Below, in pieces: positions 42,451 to 49,763 of a stretch of 64,000 nucleotides of DNA (within the stretch, counting starts at the first letter, position 1; each line of letters opens with the position of its first letter). The stretch covers positions 121,325 through 185,324 of IMG/VR virus record IMGVR_UViG_3300023202_000142. One strand, 5' to 3'. Below the pieces are notes generated by a model. That model was not told the DNA's origin and made no database searches. It saw only the letters and a list, made by a program, of their open reading frames with translations. A program made the position numbers and the translations under genes. The stretch comes from a virus.

Positions 42451-44094
42451 ATGCCAAACGATTTTGTGGATTTGGGGTACCTGTCCCGAGATCTCTGGAG
42501 TCCAGACGCTGGGTCTGCGTCATACGTAGGCATCTCAGTCACGAATGGGCAGGCCCACATCGAGGACCAGTACAACCGTATCAAATCAGCACTTGAGGCG
42601 GAGAACAGCGGGCAGAACTGGGAGGTTGGCCGCCTCTTCTATATGTTCGAGGATGGTGAGAGATTTCTTGGGTGGGTCATCAAACATCTCAACGCAGGCT
42701 CGCCGACGGGTCGTGAATGGCTGATGCTGTTCCCCGGCAACGACACCAGCTTGAATCTGAGCAACATCACTTCCTTTATGAGCTGGACCGCCGGTGCCTC
42801 GGACACGGTACACCCGGCCAACTGGTATGTGCCCAACATTGTCGAATTCGCAGTAGACCAACAGGTGGATGACGGCGGGTACACTAATGGTACGGTTGTG
42901 ATGCACTATCACAGCGGTGGGCTGGAAGCTGCCTCGGCACGCGCTGTGTATGAGCTTGTCGGGCAGCCTGCGGATGGCGAGACGGTCGAGATCGACGGGA
43001 AGACCTACACCTTCGAAGCGGCACTCACGGATGTCGATGGCAACGTGCAGATCGGAGGAGACGCTGAAGAGAGCCGGGACAACCTCCTGGCGGCGATCAA
43101 CCTGGATGCTGAGACCCGGGTTGGTGCTGATGGCCCTGGCTCGGCCTATGCGGCTTCGATGACCCTGCACCCGACCGTGGAGGCCGAAGCCTATTACTAC
43201 AGGACCAGCGGATCTACTTTTCAGCTCCGGCAGTACGGAGAGGACGACTACCTTTTCGTGCGAGCGAAGACCGGAGGGGTGGCTGGGAATTCGATCAGCA
43301 TCTCAACGACGGTTGATAATGGGTCATGGGGAGGCAAGACCACTCTCGAAGCTGGTGCTGCCACAAACTCCTATGGGGTTGGCTCCGGGGCAGATTTCGA
43401 TCCGCCAGAGTTTATTCCTCGTGAGTACGACGTCACGCTGTTTTTCCCCGATTTTGGTGCCAAGCCTTATCCGCGCGGGGGAGGGTGGCAGCTCCCGTCA
43501 TCGGGTCGAGGTGCGAACAAGATGCTCTGCATTTGGAACCACGAGGTTCCCTTCGTGGGTCTCTACGCGGGCATCAGGATGGCATCAGGTATCAGTCGGA
43601 TCGTTCTGGCGGGGGATATCATCGAGCCCCGTGTTTCTGCTGATCCCTACCCAGAGGGCTTCTTTTCGTGGTGGGCAGACACTGTCGGTTGGAACTCCGG
43701 TCAGACGCTTGTGGATCCCGGGATCGACCAGGAGGCCAAGTTCGTCCATCACCTCACCGAAAACGGTTTCCAGGATCACACCGAGAACGCGAGCACCGGG
43801 GGGTTCAACATGGCTCTTCATAACGAGTTTGATTCACGGAATCAGCCGAGAGCGGACGGCACGTGGGACCTGGACCCCATTAAGCTCTATGGGGCCTACG
43901 AGGTGAAGGGGTATTTGAGGAAGGATGTTGTGGGGCAGCAAGGGCTTTATCAGGGGCCACAGCACATGCTTTTCGATGCCAGGTACGGCAAGGCGATTCA
44001 GATTGACTATCGCACCGTTGTCCCCTGGGTGGATGATGCTCCGGTTCCGTTCTACGGGTGGCCTCTCGACCCTCAACCGTTCTACAGCGACTAG
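42451..44094 (+). CDS. Putative receptor-binding/fibre protein, family member 4 of 4 (with insert)
   Basis: A 547-residue paralogue and the largest of the set. It has the core ENSGQNWEVGRLFYMFEDG, an insert at about residues 165-290 (DGETVEIDGKTYTFEAALTD, then GSAYAASMTLHPTV) matching member 2, and the C-terminal motif PWVDDAPVPFYGWP. It begins one base after the previous stop. High conservation of the insert relative to surrounding divergence suggests recent exchange between members. Confidence 0.65.
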   Translation: MPNDFVDLGYLSRDLWSPDAGSASYVGISVTNGQAHIEDQYNRIKSALEAENSGQNWEVGRLFYMFEDGERFLGWVIKHLNAGSPTGREWLMLFPGNDTSLNLSNITSFMSWTAGASDTVHPANWYVPNIVEFAVDQQVDDGGYTNGTVVMHYHSGGLEAASARAVYELVGQPADGETVEIDGKTYTFEAALTDVDGNVQIGGDAEESRDNLLAAINLDAETRVGADGPGSAYAASMTLHPTVEAEAYYYRTSGSTFQLRQYGEDDYLFVRAKTGGVAGNSISISTTVDNGSWGGKTTLEAGAATNSYGVGSGADFDPPEFIPREYDVTLFFPDFGAKPYPRGGGWQLPSSGRGANKMLCIWNHEVPFVGLYAGIRMASGISRIVLAGDIIEPRVSADPYPEGFFSWWADTVGWNSGQTLVDPGIDQEAKFVHHLTENGFQDHTENASTGGFNMALHNEFDSRNQPRADGTWDLDPIKLYGAYEVKGYLRKDVVGQQGLYQGPQHMLFDARYGKAIQIDYRTVVPWVDDAPVPFYGWPLDPQPFYSD

Positions 44095-44106
44095 GGCAGG
44101 TGACCG

Positions 44107-45111
44107 ATGGCTCTCATAGGATTCTCGCACACCGGAACGCCTGGAGACGCTTCCGACGGGGAGGGTGTTCACATCCGGCAGACGCTGGACAACAACCTTT
44201 CTGCCGATTGGACGGTACACCCGTTGATCACCTTCGGTTCGGGTGGGGAGACGGGTGACCAGCGTGATTACTTCGTCCTGGAGCATGCCAACGGTCCACA
44301 GATTCTGGTCTATGTGGCTGTGGGTGATGGTGAGGGGGGCAGTCAGGGTCTCGATAGTTCATGGGTCAACAGCTCGTTCAGCACCGGCACTGACCAGACC
44401 GTCTGGGTCGCCCTAGACAAGAACGGCGGTGGCGTGGGGACTGACAGCTTCTATGACAACCTGAACAACAACGGCCTTGATCCCGCCGATTCGAACTTCT
44501 GGAATCAGGTCGAGAAAACGCAGGCTGTTAGATGCGTTGAGTGGTTTGAGGGCTCCGGTCTTTCAACTCTCTACTTCATTGAGGATGATGCGGCTTGCAC
44601 GCTCATCATCTACAGCAACAGTTCGGACGCATCCCGCTCGAACTCAATCAGTGTCGTGCTGATTTCGGAAGAATATGTCGATGACTCCGACAGACCGGAG
44701 GCGGACAAATTACCCACGACCCACGGAGTGCTGGCGGTCCAGGCTGACGATGATGGTGGTGGGAACGATGTCGAGGAGTGGGAGTCCTACATTTTCACAG
44801 GTGTTGGCGACTACAGCTTGAACGGTGGCCTGAACAACATCGACACCTCGTTTTGGCTCCTGGGGTCGAACTCAGCATCAACGGAGCCAGATCTCGACGG
44901 CCGCTACGCGACGCAGACAATTCCGGTGTATGGGTTTGACGACGGGAACAGCAATCCACAGCTCATTCGCGGCGTCATCAACCCAGTGTTGGCACGATTC
45001 ACCCCTCCCGCTGGAGTTCCGCTCGGCATCCGGCGCGATGGCGGAGAGCTGATGCCAGGCCCAGCGCAGATGGCGTTCGGCTGGAGCAATGGTCTCGGCG
45101 ACATTCTCTAG
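44107..45111 (+). CDS. Putative fibre-associated beta protein
   Basis: A 334-residue, acidic, beta-rich protein at the end of the adhesion cassette. No significant similarity to the four-member family is visible. It has a Gly-rich middle and a C-terminal (GIRRDGGELMPGPAQMAFGW) that could be a trimerisation or binding tip. Likely a fibre or decoration protein by context only. Confidence 0.52.
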   Translation: MALIGFSHTGTPGDASDGEGVHIRQTLDNNLSADWTVHPLITFGSGGETGDQRDYFVLEHANGPQILVYVAVGDGEGGSQGLDSSWVNSSFSTGTDQTVWVALDKNGGGVGTDSFYDNLNNNGLDPADSNFWNQVEKTQAVRCVEWFEGSGLSTLYFIEDDAACTLIIYSNSSDASRSNSISVVLISEEYVDDSDRPEADKLPTTHGVLAVQADDDGGGNDVEEWESYIFTGVGDYSLNGGLNNIDTSFWLLGSNSASTEPDLDGRYATQTIPVYGFDDGNSNPQLIRGVINPVLARFTPPAGVPLGIRRDGGELMPGPAQMAFGWSNGLGDIL

Positions 45112-45119
45112 GAGAGCGC

Positions 45120-45371
45120 ATGGCTCACTTCAGGTTCGCTGTAATCGAGTTTCTCAACCAACGGGACGTCCGCTTCGTATCTCGTCACGGCAGTGCTGAG
45201 CGCGCCAGATCCTCAGCCAGCAAGCACGATCTCAACCAGGAACTGAATGTGATCGAACTTCACACTGGCGAAATGCCGGGTGTTGGTGACAAGATGTCCA
45301 GAACTGAGGTCCGGGAAAGGTTCCGGTCCGTACCACTGGACACGCCACCGAAGGCGACGGAGAGCACATGA
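45120..45371 (+). CDS. Small hypothetical protein
   Basis: An 83-residue mixed protein starting 9 bases after the fibre-associated gene, with a GGAG site before it. The opening HFRFAVIEFLNQRDVRFVSR has alternating hydrophobic residues; the rest is charged. It marks the boundary between the fibre cassette and small regulatory-type genes. No motif supports a function. Confidence 0.42.
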   Translation: MAHFRFAVIEFLNQRDVRFVSRHGSAERARSSASKHDLNQELNVIELHTGEMPGVGDKMSRTEVRERFRSVPLDTPPKATEST

Positions 45372-45562
45372 ATGTGACGCAGCATGAGGTTGAAGAAATC
45401 GAGGCCGAGAACATCATCATGCACAAGAAAGTCAAGGACCTGGAGGGTGCTGTACGTCGTGCGCGCGACTACATAAACGACTCCGTTTCCGAGGACGGGT
45501 CGTTGTGCGAGGGCGATCGTCTCGAAGTGGTAGCCATCCTGAACGTCGCGCTGGGGGAGTAG
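45368..45562 (+). CDS. Small coiled-coil-like protein
   Basis: A 64-residue acidic protein overlapping the previous gene by ATGA. The first 40 residues (QHEVEEIEAENIIMHKKVKD) show heptad spacing suggesting a short coiled coil, followed by a C-terminal helix (GDRLEVVAILNVAL). It overlaps the next GTG. Perhaps an adaptor or partner of its neighbour; unknown. Confidence 0.42.
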   Translation: MNVTQHEVEEIEAENIIMHKKVKDLEGAVRRARDYINDSVSEDGSLCEGDRLEVVAILNVALGE

Positions 45563-45789
45563 TGGCAAACAAAGCCAGGTCTGAGATCGCAGCTCGGGTG
45601 GGGTCGTTTGCTGAGGGCGGTGCCCGCATCTTGTTCCTCCGGGGCGATGTTTGGGCGAAACTTGACGAGCTTGCCGGGGCGAGAGGAATGACCGCAGAGC
45701 AGCTCTTTGGGCTCTGCGTGCTGTTTGCTATTGAGTACCCTGATGAGGTGACAGGCATCGATCCCGGTGACGTCATGGACTCCATCTGA
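45562..45789 (+). CDS. Ribbon-helix-helix-like small regulator candidate
   Basis: A 75-residue protein with GTG 45562 overlapping the preceding TAG. Residues 20-55 show a short strand then two helices with the spacing of MetJ/Arc-type RHH proteins (ARILFLRGDVWAKLDELAGA, then GMTAEQLFGLCVLFAIE). Such proteins dimerise to insert the strand pair into the DNA major groove. The family call is by pattern only. Two bases after its stop the leaderless promoter of the ParB-like gene begins. Confidence 0.45.
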   Translation: MANKARSEIAARVGSFAEGGARILFLRGDVWAKLDELAGARGMTAEQLFGLCVLFAIEYPDEVTGIDPGDVMDSI

Positions 45790-45791
45790 CG

Positions 45792-45820
45792 TTGTCTCGC
45801 CCCGGTTTCCGGCGTACGCT
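45792..45820 (+). promoter_or_regulatory. Promoter for a possibly leaderless ParB-like mRNA
   Basis: TTGTCT (45792-45797), 17 bases, TACGCT (45815-45820), an actinobacterial-style TAnnnT -10. The ATG lies six bases beyond the -10, where transcription would start, and no ribosome-binding sequence precedes it. Confidence 0.5.
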
Positions 45821-45826
45821 TCCCGC

Positions 45827-46849
45827 ATGCTTTTCGAACGGAACATCCAGAAAACGGAAACGGGTCATACCGTTTTGTTTGAGTTCCCGGTCACCGTGGC
45901 GCCATCGAAGGGCCTCCTGAAGCGCCTCAAGGGGCCTCTGGGCAAATGGGTGACGATTCGAGACGTTGTGTACCGACCCAGGAGAGAACGTCTGGAGCTG
46001 TACGTCAGCGGCCCCGTGGCGCCCGAGGATATTGCCACAATTGTCGAGTCTGAGTTGTCTCGCAAGCTGCGGCGAGACCGTGAGTGGGCCAGGGTGTTCG
46101 GGAACATCAACTGGCGCCGCGACGTCGGCGTTGACATCCTGGAAGGTATTGTTTTTCAGGTCGACGTTCTCTTGGAGCGACAGGCGCTAACCAAGACGAA
46201 CATTTGTTCGACGTCGACCAGGAAAGCGCGCTCGGTCGCTGAAAAGTTCTTTGCCGCCCGCGGTGACACCGTCGACGAGGTGTTTGGCGACTTCGACAAG
46301 TCTTTTGCGGCCCTGAAGCGGACCTGCCAAAAAGCGCTTGATCTCCCTCGGTTCAAGATGCCGGTCATCGAACCCGAGGACATGAAGGATTTTCATCGAC
46401 GCCTCAAGACGGGGAGGCTCGACATCTTTCAGCCCTGGGCGCGTGGTCATCTGTTTACGCCCGAGAAGATTTCGCCGTCGCGAGGTGGTGATGAGTGGGT
46501 CACTCTGGGATTCCAGGACGGCGAGATCCGGGACGATGTCGTCAAGGCCCGTTGGACGCGCATCGCGGCCAAGAAGTTGTTGCCGACACAGTCGCAGATC
46601 TGGTTGGAGAAGGTGCTCAACGATATTGTCGACTGGGGCCGACCACACCCCTGGTCGGGCGCCACAGAGCGAACCATTATCACTTCGAAGGAAGGCTATA
46701 TCCTTGATGGCCACCATCGATGGACTCGGGTTTACCTGACGAACTGGGATGCCAAGATGAAGGTGCTCCAGGTCCCGATCGACATTGATACCCTTGTCGA
46801 CGTCGGCCGCACCTATGGCCTCGCCATCGGAAACACGCCGAATCGATAG
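45827..46849 (+). CDS. ParB/sulfiredoxin-fold nuclease-like protein
   Basis: A 340-residue protein. Near residues 285-310 is the ParB/Srx-like motif TIITSKEGYILDGHHRWTRV, preceded by a helix with Q-x-W-L-E-K-V-L-x-D-I-x-x-W-G; the pattern I-L-D-G-H-H-R-W is the canonical nucleotide- or DNA-handling site. The first 140 residues form a separate alpha/beta domain. Family members in phages include DNA-binding, nuclease or ADP-ribosyl-related proteins; exact activity is unknown. The gene lacks a ribosome-binding site, consistent with leaderless translation. Confidence 0.7.
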   Translation: MLFERNIQKTETGHTVLFEFPVTVAPSKGLLKRLKGPLGKWVTIRDVVYRPRRERLELYVSGPVAPEDIATIVESELSRKLRRDREWARVFGNINWRRDVGVDILEGIVFQVDVLLERQALTKTNICSTSTRKARSVAEKFFAARGDTVDEVFGDFDKSFAALKRTCQKALDLPRFKMPVIEPEDMKDFHRRLKTGRLDIFQPWARGHLFTPEKISPSRGGDEWVTLGFQDGEIRDDVVKARWTRIAAKKLLPTQSQIWLEKVLNDIVDWGRPHPWSGATERTIITSKEGYILDGHHRWTRVYLTNWDAKMKVLQVPIDIDTLVDVGRTYGLAIGNTPNR

Positions 46850-46857
46850 ACCACCTC

Positions 46858-46885
46858 TTGACTGTGTGCACAGCGTGCACATATT
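46858..46885 (+). promoter_or_regulatory. GTGCAC-family promoter 1
   Basis: TTGACT (46858-46863), 16 bases, CATATT (46880-46885). The spacer contains GTGCACAGCGTGCACATA, identical in sequence to the promoters at 51358 and, on the minus strand, 60987. It drives the gene at 46939, whose start is preceded by GAGGAGGTAGC. Confidence 0.75.
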
Positions 46886-46938
46886 GTCAGTGCTCCGGGA
46901 GAGACCACCCCGCTCTCCCCTGCCAAGAGGAGGTAGCG

Positions 46939-47148
46939 ATGACCACTCGAACGAAGAACTCTCCCCCCGCATGGATGATGGCTGAGCACAACGCCCGTGA
47001 GCGCGATCGCGCCTGGGATGCTGCTCGACCTCGCGTCCGCGCGACGATGTATGCTCCGGGCCGCGACGAAACTGTGGTCGAGGACCCGCGGAGCCACACC
47101 CCGGTCGAAGAGCCTTCGGTCCGCGGTGTCACCACGATGAAAATGTGA
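46939..47148 (+). CDS. Small Arg-rich hypothetical protein
   Basis: A 69-residue protein with the start chosen by AGGAGGTAGCG directly upstream. It is rich in Arg, Ala and Pro with a short central helix (AEHNARERDRAWDAARPRV). Its promoter is the first of the GTGCAC family and its leader is shared by several other genes. No family recognised. Confidence 0.52.
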   Translation: MTTRTKNSPPAWMMAEHNARERDRAWDAARPRVRATMYAPGRDETVVEDPRSHTPVEEPSVRGVTTMKM

Positions 47149-47170
47149 ACCCCACACGAGGAGGTAGTAA

Positions 47171-47464
47171 ATGGACGCACGAAACCGAAATCTCGCTGAT
47201 TACAGTGAGCACACGAATCGCAGTCATTACGACGCGCTGACCAGTGGCGCGACGAATGACGGGTACGACGACCCCGTGGAATGGATTCGGGAGGAGGGCG
47301 CCGTGTATGCCTGCGAGGAGTATGGCGTCGACCTGGATTGGCTGGTGGGTGAGTATCCCGAACTGGCTGATGACATCGAGGCCGACATCCGCGCCGAAGA
47401 GAAGGCGCGAGCCCTGGTGGGATGGACTGAGCGATCCTGCGGAATGTTCATGGCCGATCTGTGA
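47171..47464 (+). CDS. Small acidic hypothetical protein
   Basis: A 97-residue acidic protein starting after GAGGAGGTAGTAA. Its C-terminal half (EYGVDLDWLVGEYPELADDI) is helical and strongly acidic. It follows the gene at 46939 in the same transcript. A GCACCCGGGTGC palindrome lies just after its stop (47473-47484) and could terminate or regulate transcription. Confidence 0.5.
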   Translation: MDARNRNLADYSEHTNRSHYDALTSGATNDGYDDPVEWIREEGAVYACEEYGVDLDWLVGEYPELADDIEADIRAEEKARALVGWTERSCGMFMADL

Positions 47465-47553
47465 GCCTGACTGCACCCGGGTGCGAATCTCGGGCTTGAT
47501 TTGGAGCCACCCCGGGTTGACAATGCGCGACATGTCCCTCAGAGGAGAAAGAC

Positions 47554-47943
47554 ATGGACGCAGAAATCAGCCCGTGGGTGGTTCTTCTTACTGACGCCAT
47601 CATTCCGTTGGCCGTCGTGTTTCTGACCCCGCTTCTGATCGCCCTGGCAAACAGGGCGATCGCGGCCTTTCAGGAGAAGACAAAGGTCGAACTGTCGAAG
47701 GAGCAGCGTGCTGCAATGGAGCAGGCGGTTCATGAGGCGATTCACTACGCCGAGGAACAGGCCAGGAAAGCGCTGAAGGGCGACAAGGAACTCGATGGTG
47801 AATCGAAGATGCAGGCTGCTCTCGACTACCTGAAGGCCAAGGCCGACGTCCTGGAGCTGGATGACCTTACCGAGGCTCAGGCGGACAAGCTGGCAGCCCT
47901 CGTCGAAGCTAAACTGTATCGAGAGCGCAAGGAATTGGAATGA
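47554..47943 (+). CDS. Holin of the LLH (superfamily 6) type
   Basis: A 129-residue protein. Residues 12-36 (LTDAIIPLAVVFLTPLLIAL) form one transmembrane helix with the N-terminus short. The soluble part follows the LLH-holin pattern: a helix with EQAVHEAIHYAEEQARKALK, an A-x-x-Y-L segment, and a final helix containing TEAQADKLAALVEAKLYRER. The preceding TTGACA at 47517 is promoter-like but without a clear -10. It is 14 kb from the endolysin, so the lysis genes are split. Confidence 0.72.
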   Translation: MDAEISPWVVLLTDAIIPLAVVFLTPLLIALANRAIAAFQEKTKVELSKEQRAAMEQAVHEAIHYAEEQARKALKGDKELDGESKMQAALDYLKAKADVLELDDLTEAQADKLAALVEAKLYRERKELE

Positions 47944-48368
47944 GCATCGAGACACTGATTGAAGGCTATGTTCTCGGGGAGGCTTCGCTTCGCCAGACCT
48001 ATGACAAGGCCGGCAAAGAGGCCAAAAAGAACTTCGAGGACCCCCGGGCCGCCAAGAAGGTGATCATCGATCTCGCCAAGAGATCCCACTGGGTCTACGA
48101 CTTCATGAAAAAGCTCTCCACCAACCTGGAGCGCTCGAAGCGAGGCTCGGCGGCAGCAGGCGCTTTCCCTCATGAGCCGAACCGCAAGGTCACGAAGATG
48201 TATGATGACCTGCTCAACTTGTTCGTCGACGTGAGGACGGCTCTCAAGAGGAAGGGGTTCGCCAGTGACGAGCGAAATGATCGCATGCAGGAGATGCTGC
48301 AGCGAGTTCAGAAGGGCGACCTTCTACAACGCGAGACCGCCAAGAAGCTGCTTCGCAAGATGTACTGA
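47940..48368 (+). CDS. Helical hypothetical protein coupled to holin gene
   Basis: A 142-residue basic, nearly all-helical protein whose ATG overlaps the holin stop (ATGA). The middle contains HWVYDFMKKLSTNLERSKRG and the end is Lys/Arg-rich (LQRVQKGDLLQRETAKKLLR). Translational coupling to the holin suggests a lysis-timing or membrane-associated partner, though no transmembrane helix is present. Confidence 0.5.
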   Translation: MSIETLIEGYVLGEASLRQTYDKAGKEAKKNFEDPRAAKKVIIDLAKRSHWVYDFMKKLSTNLERSKRGSAAAGAFPHEPNRKVTKMYDDLLNLFVDVRTALKRKGFASDERNDRMQEMLQRVQKGDLLQRETAKKLLRKMY

Positions 48369-48388
48369 CGGCGGACGACGAGGAAGCG

Positions 48389-48874
48389 ATGACCCAGACC
48401 GGATTCACTGGTCACCCACGCTTTGGTCTCAGCGATGACCCCGGGGACTACGAGGACGACGACATGGAAGAAAGCCTGGTACAACGCATTGAAAGCCTGC
48501 TGACCCCGTCTCCTGCCAACGGAGACCTCGTCGTAGGCATCAGGAACCACCAGGTCCGTGTGTGGCGCGTCGAGGGCACTGAGCGCAATCTGGTGGCCTA
48601 CAGCGACACTCATGGCGGCACCAGGTATTTCAACCATGTCAGCCCTGCGGCGTCGACGGTGGCGCCTGATTTCACCGAGGCTAGAGCGGTGCGCAATGGT
48701 GGCGCCTCGGAGCTTCTCCAGCACTACGCGCCCGATCTCTTCGAGCGGGCCAATGAGGTCTGGGTTGAAGGTGAGGACGAAAAGGACGACGAAGGCAAGG
48801 CGCTGCAGCCCAAGAAGAAACTGAAGCGGCGCAGAAAGAAGACCAAGAGCAAGGTCGATGAAGGTTGGGGTTGA
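48389..48874 (+). CDS. Hypothetical protein with shared N-terminal helix and Lys/Arg tail
   Basis: A 161-residue protein if ATG 48389 (GAGGAAG upstream) is used; ATG 48464 would give MEESLVQRIESLLTPS as N-terminus, matching the recurrent helix of unrelated genes in this window. A beta-rich middle (DLVVGIRNHQVRVWRVEG) precedes an acidic segment and a basic tail (PKKKLKRRRKKTKSKV) that may bind nucleic acid. Its stop overlaps the promoter ahead of the structured RNA. Confidence 0.5.
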   Translation: MTQTGFTGHPRFGLSDDPGDYEDDDMEESLVQRIESLLTPSPANGDLVVGIRNHQVRVWRVEGTERNLVAYSDTHGGTRYFNHVSPAASTVAPDFTEARAVRNGGASELLQHYAPDLFERANEVWVEGEDEKDDEGKALQPKKKLKRRRKKTKSKVDEGWG

Positions 48875-48899
48875 CAGCGTGCACGGAGTTCACTAGATC
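48871..48899 (+). promoter_or_regulatory. GTGCAC-family promoter ahead of structured RNA
   Basis: TTGACA (48871-48876) followed by GCGTGCACGGAGTTCACTAG. It contains one full GTGCAC and one TTCAC half site, but the -10 (TAGATC at 48894) is weak. Unlike the other members it precedes a non-coding structured region rather than an AGGAGGTAGC leader. Confidence 0.45.
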
Positions 48900-49093
48900 T
48901 GGTCCTGTCACGAGTGAGATCGGATGGTGATCCGGCTGCCAGTTCCCGGCAACACACTGGGATGCGTACCTAGCGGGTACGAAGGGGCTCGAAACCCCAG
49001 CTCGTGCTGAGCCCGGGGCTCGGGGCCCTGCAATCCCCCCACCCCGTCGTCGAGTGCAGCGGGCATCGGCGCGCACGAGCCCTGGGCTTTCTT
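48900..49093 (+). ncRNA. Structured RNA with class II tRNA-like cloverleaf and competing pairing partner
   Basis: No gene occupies 48875-49155. CACGAGT (48909-48915) pairs with GCTCGTG (49000-49006), enclosing four hairpins: CGGAT/ATCCG (48921-48934), TGCC/GGCA with a 7-base loop (48937-48951), GTACC/GGTAC (48966-48980) and GGGG/CCCC with the T-arm-like loop CTCGAAA (48984-48998). The order and sizes resemble a class II tRNA with a long variable arm, but position 33 would be G, T54 would be C, and no CCA follows. A second strand, GCACGAGC (49073-49080), pairs perfectly with GCTCGTGC (49000-49007), overlapping a terminal hairpin AGCC/GGCT with TTTCTT. A switchable leader or degenerate tRNA is possible. 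Confidence 0.45.
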
Positions 49094-49155
49094 CACACCT
49101 TGTCTCGAAACAGTGATGCGGCGATGATGCCTCGTGTTGTCGACACGGGAGCGTC

Positions 49156-49434
49156 ATGCTGGTTTCTTACGTCCAAGCCCTTCTCGAAAAGAAGATGTCG
49201 CCGTTCAAGCGCAAGGATACGCTGAACGACGGCCCTAGGGGCGGCGAGAACGCCAAGGCGAGCAAGTGGGACTGCAAGTGCAAAAACTACAAGTGCACGT
49301 GCACAGATGATGAGGGCAACAAGAAGTCCTTCAAGATCAAGAAGGGCTACAAAAAGAAGTACAACAGAGAGTACAAGGGGCACATGCCGTACAAGCGTTG
49401 GCGCTCCAAGGTGCGAAAGGACAGGGATGGGTGA
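49156..49434 (+). CDS. Small Lys-rich Cys-cluster protein with shared N-terminal helix
   Basis: A 92-residue protein. Residues 1-14 (MLVSYVQALLEKKM) fit the recurrent helix h-h-x-x-h-x-x-L-L. The middle contains CKCKNYKCTC, four cysteines in alternating C-x-C pairs that might bind metal, and the C-terminal 45 residues are extremely basic (KKSFKIKKGYKKKYNREYKG), suggesting nucleic acid binding. It follows the structured RNA. It could be a packaged DNA-condensing or ejected protein; inference only. Confidence 0.55.
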   Translation: MLVSYVQALLEKKMSPFKRKDTLNDGPRGGENAKASKWDCKCKNYKCTCTDDEGNKKSFKIKKGYKKKYNREYKGHMPYKRWRSKVRKDRDG

Positions 49435-49762
49435 GATAACCGAGACGGTCGATCGCGTATTGACCGAGCGTGCCCTGAAGGGTTCTGTGGATGTCGCGAA
49501 GGCGAAGCTGTTGGAGCCCAGGGATGTCTTCGGTCGCCAGACGCGTAAGAAGGTGAAATCCGCTCAGATCTGGTCCAGGTACAACTTTGAACTGGACGGC
49601 GGTGCGACTGTCGAGCTTAGGCCGTCGACCAAGGCTGGTAGGTTCAACGCTAAGGTCCAGACTCCTGGTTCTGCCAAGGATCTGACGTTCCTGGGCAAGA
49701 CCCCCAAGGAGCTGCGGAAGATATTTGGGGACCCGGCGGTCCGCGTCAGAATGAAGGTGTGA
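49427..49762 (+). CDS. Small basic protein with related N-terminal helix
   Basis: A 111-residue protein whose ATG overlaps the previous gene. Its N-terminal GEITETVDRVLTERALKG is a looser form of the shared helix. The rest has a beta-rich core (GGATVELRPSTKAGRFNAKV) and a basic C-terminus. It lies in a run of three genes with similar heads (49156, 49427 and 49764). Function unknown. Confidence 0.5.
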   Translation: MGEITETVDRVLTERALKGSVDVAKAKLLEPRDVFGRQTRKKVKSAQIWSRYNFELDGGATVELRPSTKAGRFNAKVQTPGSAKDLTFLGKTPKELRKIFGDPAVRVRMKV

Positions 49763-49763
49763 G

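Noticed and set aside
47517-47540. TTGACA upstream of the holin gene as a promoter
   Set aside because: No -10 at 15-18 bases and no GTGCAC elements, so it is not listed as a site.
49291-49305. GTGCACGTGCAC as another operator
   Set aside because: It lies inside the coding sequence of the Cys/Lys protein, out of promoter context, and encodes part of the C-x-C cluster.
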